Shown here: one piece after another, positions 15,845 to 22,163 of the stretch
How the letters are laid out: every line of letters begins with the position of its first letter
Numbering within the stretch: position 1 is the stretch's first letter
Source of the DNA: a bacterium UBP1_UBA4783
GTDB lineage: Bacteria > Krumholzibacteriota > Krumholzibacteriia > Krumholzibacteriales > Krumholzibacteriaceae
NCBI GenBank assembly: GCA_002403075.1
Contig: DHHB01000043.1
Span: 21,415 to 52,631 of the forward strand
Direction of reading: 5' to 3'
DNA length: 31,217 nucleotides
Position numbers and translations under genes: made by a program
The notes under the pieces: model-generated
Seen by the model: the letters and a program-made list of their open reading frames with translations, nothing else
The model's database searches: none
Told to the model about the DNA's origin: nothing

Positions 15845-17254
15845 TTATCTCCTTCCATAGATCGTTGCGTCGGTGAATCCCCATGAGTGCTCGATCGTGA
15901 AGTTCCTCACGAGCGCGAAATCCCGGTCGATGTACTCCTGCCACTGCTCGCACGGCGTGATCTTGCCGTAGAAGAGATCCTCGCAGACGACGAAATCGAC
16001 GTGCTCGACGAAGGCGGGCTCGGGGTAATCCGCGGCGTCGACGTCGCGCAGGTTGATCCATTTCGCCCGGGGGAAACGGTCCGCGAGCGTGTACTCGTAG
16101 ATGACGCCGTCCCAGCCGTTCATCGCGACGACCATCCCGTCGAAGCCGTTCTCGTCGAAGAATTCGATGATCGGCGTCACGTCGGGATACTGCCGCTCGA
16201 GCCACTTGAGGTTGAAGACGCCGTACGCCCAGTAGATCGTCACGATCGCCGCCGCGAAGAACACCCGGACCGCCCGGCTCCGCGTCCCGGACGAGAAAAT
16301 CCTCGCCATGTGATCGACGCCGATCGCGGCGGCGGGCACGAGGAAAATGAGGGCGAATATCATGTTCTTGTTCACCGACTGCTCGGCGCGCGTGACGAGA
16401 TGGAGCAGAATGATCGGAGAACCGAGCGCGATGAGCATCGCCGCCTTCTTGCCGTGCTTCTCGTGGAAGACGCCGAACACGGCGAGCAGCAGCACGAAGG
16501 CGATCCACCGGAACGCCCATTCGAAGATCGTCTTGAGCGGAACGGTGATCACCCGGTACGTCTCGATCTGCCCACGCACGATCACGCCCGGCGCGAATTG
16601 CTCGAACGCGACGTAGAGCGCGCCGAGCGCCGCGATCGGCAGGACGCAGTAGAGTATCGTGCGACGCCAGCCGTGCGAGAAGAGCACGTAGAGCCCGAGC
16701 GCCGGCATGAAGACGGGGAGCAGGTACTTCGTGGCCGCCGCGATGAACAGCGCGATCGATCCGAAGACGATCGCGAAGACCCGGTGCCGCTCGGACGCGA
16801 CGCGCGTCGAGAGGACGAGCATACAGAAGGAGGCGCCGAGAAAGAACGCCGCAGTCATGTCGTACGTCGCGAGCTTCGAGAGGTAGAGCGTCTGCCCGGT
16901 GAAGATGAACAGCGCCGCAGCGAGGACCCCGAGCGCCTCGCCGAGGAGGAGCGTCGACGCCAGGTACACCGCCGCCGTGAGCCCGAGGCCGAAGACGAGG
17001 CTCACGATCCGGGCGCCGTGAATCCCCCCCGCTATGTCGCCGATCGCGGCGAGCGTCGGATGGATGCGGGGGCTCCCGGTCGCGAAGGGGCAGCCCGGGC
17101 ACGGATCCCCGCGCAGGAGCTCGCGCCCCATCGTGATGTGGTACGCCTCGTCGATGAAGACGGAGTTGTAATCGAGATCGAACACGGTGACGAGGAGCCC
17201 GTACAGCAGCACGAGCAGGAACAGCGACCGTGGACGCATCATGACGTGTTTCAT
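15845..17254 (-). CDS. GT39-like multispan membrane glycosyltransferase
   Basis: This 469-residue integral membrane protein has about ten or more spans and a short soluble C-terminal part (about 345-469). The first periplasmic loop carries DEAYH (Asp35, Glu36), the position of the catalytic acidic residue in polyprenyl-phosphate-sugar glycosyltransferases (PMT/ArnT/GT39 type). These enzymes move a sugar from undecaprenyl-phosphate to an acceptor outside the membrane. The next loop has a CPGC pair (GDPCPGCPFATGSPRIHPT). The ATG at 17254 lies four bases after the GT2 stop; the ribosome-binding site is weak, and Met5 or Met6 are possible starts. In this operon it may decorate the polymer made by the GT2 synthase. 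Confidence 0.82.
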   Translation of the reverse strand: MKHVMMRPRSLFLLVLLYGLLVTVFDLDYNSVFIDEAYHITMGRELLRGDPCPGCPFATGSPRIHPTLAAIGDIAGGIHGARIVSLVFGLGLTAAVYLASTLLLGEALGVLAAALFIFTGQTLYLSKLATYDMTAAFFLGASFCMLVLSTRVASERHRVFAIVFGSIALFIAAATKYLLPVFMPALGLYVLFSHGWRRTILYCVLPIAALGALYVAFEQFAPGVIVRGQIETYRVITVPLKTIFEWAFRWIAFVLLLAVFGVFHEKHGKKAAMLIALGSPIILLHLVTRAEQSVNKNMIFALIFLVPAAAIGVDHMARIFSSGTRSRAVRVFFAAAIVTIYWAYGVFNLKWLERQYPDVTPIIEFFDENGFDGMVVAMNGWDGVIYEYTLADRFPRAKWINLRDVDAADYPEPAFVEHVDFVVCEDLFYGKITPCEQWQEYIDRDFALVRNFTIEHSWGFTDATIYGRR

Positions 17255-17257
17255 ATC

Positions 17258-19471
17258 TTATCGCAGCGTCGAGAGGGCGGTCGCGACGGCGACGATCCGG
17301 TTGATCGCGTCGACCCCCGTGTTTTCGAATCTGACTCCCGCCACCCATTCGGGGTATTCATCGGATCCCCGCTCGACGACGCGGACGACGATCCCGCGCA
17401 GCGTCTCGGCGTCCTCGCGAAACGCGATCTCGACGGCGACGCGGTCGCCCGCGGCGAGCTGCTCGCGCGAGGCGAGCAGCATCCCCGTGTCCGACACGTT
17501 CCGGATCGCCCCGAGCGCGGGACGGCCCCCGTTGGCTGCGATCGAGGCGGGCAAGGGGGCCGGGAGGCGCGGCGCGCGCTCGCGGCGCTCGGGCTCCTTC
17601 GCGAGGCGCTTGTCGAGATAGGTCCGGTAGCGCGTGGAGTATTCGGCGAGGAACTTCGCGACGGAGGATTCGCGCAGGTAGCGCGAGAGCGTATCGAGCT
17701 CGCCCGTGACCCCCGTCACGGCAACCCCGAACCGCCCGACGACGTCGTTCCCGGCGGCCGCAGTCTTCGCGTGCTTGACGTGCCCCGTCGCCCGGACCGT
17801 GACGCGCGGCAGCTCGATCTCGAGGGAGAGATCCCGGTTTTTCGGGATCTCGCCGGCGGCGACGATCGAGAGCCCCGTCTCCGTCGCGTCCTCGGCCACG
17901 GCGCCGCGGCGGACGGGCTTTCCGCCGTCGTCCCAGCCCACGCGCACCGGCACCGAGTCGAAGAGCCTGAAATCCCCGCGACGCTGCTCGAATTTTGAGC
18001 GGGCGTACACGATGATGGCGAGCGCGAGGCCGCTGTTGAAAAGCGCCCAGAGGCTGTTGACGGCGATGATGAACTCGTCCGAGCGCCGTCCGGCGAGCAG
18101 CATCCAGAGCGCGAAGACGATCCCGAGCACGCTGCCGCCGGCGACCGCGATCTGCGGCGCGAGGAGCGCGTGCGGAGCCGACGGCTGCTCGCCCTTCGGC
18201 GTCACCTTGAACTGGCGCAAGCGCCGCGGCAGAAGGAGCGAGAAGAACGACTGCAGATAGGTGACGAATTTCCCCATGCTGAACTGCTCGAGCAGGAGAT
18301 ACCCCGCGTACCCGCGCCCCATCTCGTTGTAGGCGAAGAGGGCGAGCGCGTAGTACGGGACGAAGTGCATGAGGTACGTGATGTCGAGGGCCTGCATCGG
18401 AAGCACCCCCGTGAAGAGCACGATCGGCGGCGTCACGTAGAAGACGAGCTTCTGGAACCCCTCGATCGGGTAGATGAGGCTTCCGAGGTAGCACAGGCGC
18501 TGGGGGAAGGTGAGCCCGCGCACGAAGAGCGGGTTCGCCGTGAAGAACACCTGCCAGCCGCCGAGGCTCCACCGCCGCCGCTGGATGTGGAACGGATGGA
18601 TCGTCTCGGCGGCGATGCCGTAGGCGAGCGGTTCGAGATGGTACGCCGACTTCCAGCCCTTCGCGTGGATCTTGACCGAGGTCAGCATGTCTTCGGTGAT
18701 CGATCCCGTCGCGAACCCGCCGACGTCGTCGAGCGCCGCGCGCCTCATGATGGCGCAGCTTCCGACGAAGTAGGCGGCCTCCCACCGGTCGCGGCCCGGC
18801 TGGATGAGGTTGTAGAAAAGGCCCTGCTCGGTCCACACGTACTTCTTCTCGTGATCGGCGCGGTGCTGGAAGGAATCGATGTTGTAGAACTCCTGCGGCG
18901 CCTGCGCGAACGCGAGTTTCTCGTCGGCGAAGTAGCCGATGAGGCGGTCGATGAACCACGGAAGCGGCGCGTGATCGGCGTCGAAAATGGCTATGAACTC
19001 AGCCGTCGAGTGCGCGAGTCCGAAGTTGACGTTTCCCGCCTTCGCGTGCTCGTGCGTCTCGCGCGCGAGGTACACGCACCCGAGCTCCTCGCAGAGCTTC
19101 TTTACCGCGGGCCTGTTCCCGTCGTCGAGGACGAGGGTGCGGTGCGGATACCGGAGATCCCCGCAGGCGAGCAGCGTTTTGCGCAGCACGGCCTCAGGCT
19201 CGTTCTTCGTCGGGACGAGCACGTCGACGGTTCGGCCGGGAATCGCGGGAGGCGCCTCGCGGTAGCGGGGCCGCCAGACGGCGAAGAAGAAGAGGAACGT
19301 CGTGATCGCGCCGAAACATTCGGCGATCCAGAGGGACCACGAGAAGAAAAGCGCCTGCTGGTTGAACGTCGAGGTGACGCGCCAATAGAGATAGTAGAGC
19401 GTCACGATCGCGGACACGACCGCGACGACGCGGCGGAGATTTTCCCCTCTCGAGCGTTCCGTATGGTTCAA
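17258..19471 (-). CDS. Processive GT2 (cellulose-synthase-like) glycosyltransferase with two PilZ domains
   Basis: This 737-residue membrane synthase has two N-terminal spans (about 14-33, 42-64). The catalytic domain has D116/D117 (VLDDGN), the DAD motif at 164-166, TED at 259-261 and QRRRW at 297-301, the full set for processive beta-glycan synthases. C-terminal spans lie at about 340-490. A first PilZ domain follows directly with canonical RGDFR (498-502, RxxxR) and DATETG (528-533). A second (about 625-737) has NVSDTG but ERRERAPR in place of an exact RxxxR. Cyclic di-GMP activation is thus likely, as for BcsA; the polymer is unknown and no bcsB-type partner is present. The earliest in-frame start is a TTG at 19471 without a clear ribosome-binding site, so the start is uncertain. 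Confidence 0.92.
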   Translation of the reverse strand: MNHTERSRGENLRRVVAVVSAIVTLYYLYWRVTSTFNQQALFFSWSLWIAECFGAITTFLFFFAVWRPRYREAPPAIPGRTVDVLVPTKNEPEAVLRKTLLACGDLRYPHRTLVLDDGNRPAVKKLCEELGCVYLARETHEHAKAGNVNFGLAHSTAEFIAIFDADHAPLPWFIDRLIGYFADEKLAFAQAPQEFYNIDSFQHRADHEKKYVWTEQGLFYNLIQPGRDRWEAAYFVGSCAIMRRAALDDVGGFATGSITEDMLTSVKIHAKGWKSAYHLEPLAYGIAAETIHPFHIQRRRWSLGGWQVFFTANPLFVRGLTFPQRLCYLGSLIYPIEGFQKLVFYVTPPIVLFTGVLPMQALDITYLMHFVPYYALALFAYNEMGRGYAGYLLLEQFSMGKFVTYLQSFFSLLLPRRLRQFKVTPKGEQPSAPHALLAPQIAVAGGSVLGIVFALWMLLAGRRSDEFIIAVNSLWALFNSGLALAIIVYARSKFEQRRGDFRLFDSVPVRVGWDDGGKPVRRGAVAEDATETGLSIVAAGEIPKNRDLSLEIELPRVTVRATGHVKHAKTAAAGNDVVGRFGVAVTGVTGELDTLSRYLRESSVAKFLAEYSTRYRTYLDKRLAKEPERRERAPRLPAPLPASIAANGGRPALGAIRNVSDTGMLLASREQLAAGDRVAVEIAFREDAETLRGIVVRVVERGSDEYPEWVAGVRFENTGVDAINRIVAVATALSTLR

Positions 19472-19611
19472 GCTTGTTCACCCGACGGCGGATTTCACCC
19501 TATTCGCCGCCAAAATCCTTTGAAATGAAAAGCATATCAATTTCCATGCCAGCCGGGTTCGCCGGCGGGCGGCATCCGATCGCCGCTCGCGGGCGCGGCG
19601 AAGGCGATTCG

Positions 19612-20304
19612 CTATTTCATGCGGTCGATGAGATCCTTCATCGACCCGAGCGGCCCGCCGACGCCGTAGAACTGCTCGTTGCCCGGGCCGAAGAGGATCG
19701 GCCGGAGCTTCCCGAGATCGGGCGCTCCCGAGGCGTTCACGATCGACTCGTCCGCGTGCACCGATACGATCTCGCCGATGAACATCGTATGGAGGCCGAG
19801 CTCGTAGGTGTGCAGCAGCCGGCATTCGACGACCAAGGGGAACTCCCCCACGTACGGAGCCGCCACACTGTCCGCGCGGACGGCCGTCAGCCCCGTCGCC
19901 GCGAACTTGTCCGTATCGCTACCGGAGACGCTTCCGAAATAGGCCGCCGCCGAAGCGTGGCTCTCGGACGGCACGCTCACCGTGAAAGCGCGGCTCCGCA
20001 TGATATTTCCATGAGTGTAGGTGGCGGCCCTGAGCGAGACGGCGACACACGGGGGCCGCGAGCAGCAGATTCCCGCCCACGAGGCGGTCATGGCGTTCGG
20101 TTTTCCCTGCGCGTCGTACGAACCGATCACCCATACCGGGCACGGCGAGGCGAGCGTCTTCGCGCCGAGAGATATGCGGCGCCCTCCCCCCTCATCTCCT
20201 CCCGCCGCGGCGGCGCCGGGCGCCAAGGCCGAAAACAGCAGGCCCGCCGCGGCTAGAGCGGCGAGCGTCGAGATCGTAAGGCTTTTGCTTTTAAATAGAT
20301 ACAC
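19612..20304 (-). CDS. Exported flavin-reductase-like (flavoredoxin-type) FMN protein
   Basis: This 230-residue protein has a flavin-reductase-like split-barrel domain, recognised by SLGAKTLASPCPVWVIGSY, MTASWAGICCSRPPCVAVSL, THGNIMRSRAFTVSVPSES, FPLVVECRLLHTYELGLHTM and FIGEIVSVHAD. Such proteins bind FMN and act as flavoredoxins or NAD(P)H:flavin reductases. The start is a GTG at 20304 with the excellent ribosome-binding site AAAGGAGGATCAC; longer in-frame starts (20340, 20373) lack one. With this start, residues 4-34 form a Sec signal (KSKSLTISTLAALAAAGLLF, then SALAPGAAAAGG), unusual for a family that is normally cytosolic. It is divergent from the secreted protein gene at 20428. The substrate and electron donor are unknown. 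Confidence 0.85.
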   Translation of the reverse strand: MYLFKSKSLTISTLAALAAAGLLFSALAPGAAAAGGDEGGGRRISLGAKTLASPCPVWVIGSYDAQGKPNAMTASWAGICCSRPPCVAVSLRAATYTHGNIMRSRAFTVSVPSESHASAAAYFGSVSGSDTDKFAATGLTAVRADSVAAPYVGEFPLVVECRLLHTYELGLHTMFIGEIVSVHADESIVNASGAPDLGKLRPILFGPGNEQFYGVGGPLGSMKDLIDRMK

Positions 20305-20345
20305 CGTGATCCTCCTTTGAGCCGAAACGCGAGCATTCATCGCCG

Positions 20346-20374
20346 TTGACTTCCTTGAATGGGTATGATACACT
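20346..20374 (+). promoter_or_regulatory. Sigma70-type promoter of the secreted protein gene
   Basis: TTGACT (20346-20351), a 17-base spacer and TACACT (20369-20374) are near-consensus, giving a leader of about 47 bases before the ATG at 20428. Confidence 0.7.
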
Positions 20375-20427
20375 ATTTTGTGGGAAGAGTGTTTTAAAAG
20401 CGGCTCGCCGCCGCACGGAGGGGAATC

Positions 20428-20898
20428 ATGAAGAAAACGCTATTATACGTGCTGCTGTCGGCGTTCATCCTCGCGAGCGCGCCGGCGATCGCCGAGGATT
20501 GCATCGACGTCGAGCTCAACGCGCAGCCCATTGCGGGCGATCCGTACGATTATCTCCAGATCATATGGTCGGTAGTGAACTGCGGAACGGCCGACGCGCG
20601 GGTCCATTTCACCCTGACGCTGCAGCGCGGATTCGACTACCTCGCCTCGATCGATTTCTACGCGTATCTGCGCGCCGGCGTTCCTCTCGGCGGAACGATC
20701 AGGCTGCCGGTCATCTGCTGCATACCGGAGGGCATGTACACCCTCTGCATGAAGGCGGAGGTCGGCACGGCGCAGGATCAATCGTGCGCCGCGATCGTCG
20801 TGGACGAGGCGAACAACATCACCGCGTTCACGAAGATACTCGAGCCGATCGCCGTGGAGCCATCGACCTGGGGATCCATCAAGAACCTCTACCGTTGA
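20428..20898 (+). CDS. Secreted protein of unknown function, Cys-containing, beta-rich
   Basis: This 156-residue protein has a Sec signal (MKKTLLYVLLSAFILASAPA, cleavage near AIA-EDC, residue 22) and ribosome-binding site GGAGGGG. The mature part has six cysteines, including a CC pair (VICCIPEGMYTLC). It has alternating strands like an Ig or CARDB-type fold (DYLQIIWSVVNCGTADARVH, FTLTLQRGFDYLASIDFYAY). I do not recognise a family. It is a single-gene unit with its own promoter and a hairpin terminator, so it is probably well expressed. A periplasmic or extracellular location is likely; no function can be given. Confidence 0.75.
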   Translation: MKKTLLYVLLSAFILASAPAIAEDCIDVELNAQPIAGDPYDYLQIIWSVVNCGTADARVHFTLTLQRGFDYLASIDFYAYLRAGVPLGGTIRLPVICCIPEGMYTLCMKAEVGTAQDQSCAAIVVDEANNITAFTKILEPIAVEPSTWGSIKNLYR

Positions 20899-20921
20899 CG
20901 CGGTGCTGCAAGGCCGATCGT

Positions 20922-20960
20922 GGGGGAGGGCCGCACGAAGGCGCTCCCCCGCATCGTTTT
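20922..20960 (+). terminator. Terminator of the secreted protein gene
   Basis: GGGGGAG (20922-20928) pairs with CTCCCCC (20944-20950), with an inner GCC/GGC pairing. GCATCGTTTT follows, ending in four T residues. Confidence 0.6.
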
Positions 20961-21298
20961 CCGGCGGCCGCCGCGCATCCGATTGTGCAACGCCATATGC
21001 AAAAATGCGCTTCGCGGGGCCCCGCCCGGCGTCGCTGATAATTGCCTATCGCTGCCCGCCGTTCCCGGCGAACAAAATCGCATTTTATCCGGCAAGATTA
21101 ATTTCCCCTCAAGAACCATCCCGCCCGCGGATGAATACTCCGTATCGACTTGAAATACAACGAGTTGTTCCTTGATGTCCGGCGCGCCGCGGCGTCCCTT
21201 CGGCGGCCGCCGAGCGGCCGATGCATCCGCCCGGCCCCGGTGGCCTGCGATTTGCATGAAGGAGGCGGGTGATTCGTTTGAAGAGCAAGGGGAAGAAT
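20961..21298 (+). other. Gene-free leader region before the pilin cluster
   Basis: I see no gene in these ~340 bases. The middle part (about 21060-21175) is AT-richer than its surroundings and could hold the pilin-operon promoter, but no box pair is convincing. ACAAC-ga-GTTGT near 21160 is a small inverted repeat. GGAGGCGG (21261-21268) precedes an alternative GTG start at 21269. Confidence 0.4.
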
Positions 21299-21757
21299 AT
21301 GAAAAAGGCCGGCTTCACGCTCACGGAACTCATGGTGACGATATCGATCATCGGACTTCTCGCCGTGCTCTCGATGCCCGGCTTCACGCGATTCCGCCAG
21401 AACTGGAAGCTCCGCGGGGAGGCCGATCAGTTCGCCGCGACGATCCGAGCGGCCCGCGCGGCGGCCGTCATGAAAAGCACGAACGCCGTTTTCGTGTTCA
21501 ATCTCGATGAACGGACGTTCTTCTACTTCGAGGACAACAACCGAGACGGATCGCGCGACGCCGGCGAATACCGGAGCGCGACGTACAGTCTCGACCCTGC
21601 GATCAGGTTCGCCGCGCATACGCTGCCGGGGACGACGCTCACGTTCGGCGCGAAGGGGAACACCCCGAACAGCGGCTCGATCACCTTGCGCAACTCGTAC
21701 AACAGCACCCGAAGGATCCGGATATACGGCGGGACGGGCAACGTCACCGTTAACTGA
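21299..21757 (+). CDS. FimT/GspH-type minor pseudopilin
   Basis: This minor pilin of 152 residues begins MKKAGFTLTELMVTISIIG, with a prepilin peptidase site between Gly and Phe, Glu at mature position 5 and a hydrophobic helix. The globular part has the GspH/FimT pattern (QFAATIRAARAAAVMKSTNA, then VFVFNLDERTFF). Minor pilins of this type prime assembly of type IV pili or type II secretion pseudopili. The ATG at 21299 has AAGGGGA upstream; a GTG at 21269 would give a leader ten residues longer and is possible. It is the first of four consecutive pilin genes. A segment DNNRDGSRDAGEY resembles a calcium loop. Confidence 0.9.
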   Translation: MKKAGFTLTELMVTISIIGLLAVLSMPGFTRFRQNWKLRGEADQFAATIRAARAAAVMKSTNAVFVFNLDERTFFYFEDNNRDGSRDAGEYRSATYSLDPAIRFAAHTLPGTTLTFGAKGNTPNSGSITLRNSYNSTRRIRIYGGTGNVTVN

Positions 21758-21767
21758 CGGGAGTGAA

Positions 21768-22157
21768 ATGAACACGCTGAAATCTCAAAAGGGCGTTGGA
21801 CTCATCGAAATCGTCGTGGCGATGCTGGTGTTCGCGGTCGGGATCGTAGCGGCTCTGCGCACGCTGCCGGAAAGCAACACGGCCACGTCCCGCGCGCGCA
21901 ACATCACGATCGCCACGAACCTCGCTCAGGAGCAGGTCGAGCGGCTCATGGGATCGCCGTTTACGTCCGCCGTTCTCGCGGCGGGCGCGCACACGGATCC
22001 CGGAAATCCGCTCGAGCGCCACTTCACGCGAAGCTGGAACGTCGTGGACAACTCGCCGCTCTCCGGAATGAAGCAGGTCGCCGTCACGGTGAGCTTCAAC
22101 TCCGGAAGCGCCGACAGCTCCGTGACGTTGAGTACGCTCATAACCTCGAGGCGGTAA
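21768..22157 (+). CDS. PilV/GspI-type minor pseudopilin
   Basis: This 129-residue protein begins MNTLKSQKGVGLIEIVVAML, a prepilin leader cleaved before Val or Gly-Val with Glu at position 5, followed by a hydrophobic helix. The segment ATNLAQEQVERLMG is typical of PilV/GspI proteins. The ATG at 21768 has GGGAG at good spacing, ten bases after the preceding pilin gene. It would sit in the initiation complex with the neighbouring minor pilins. The globular part is short and beta-rich. Confidence 0.85.
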   Translation: MNTLKSQKGVGLIEIVVAMLVFAVGIVAALRTLPESNTATSRARNITIATNLAQEQVERLMGSPFTSAVLAAGAHTDPGNPLERHFTRSWNVVDNSPLSGMKQVAVTVSFNSGSADSSVTLSTLITSRR

Positions 22158-22163
22158 TCCATT

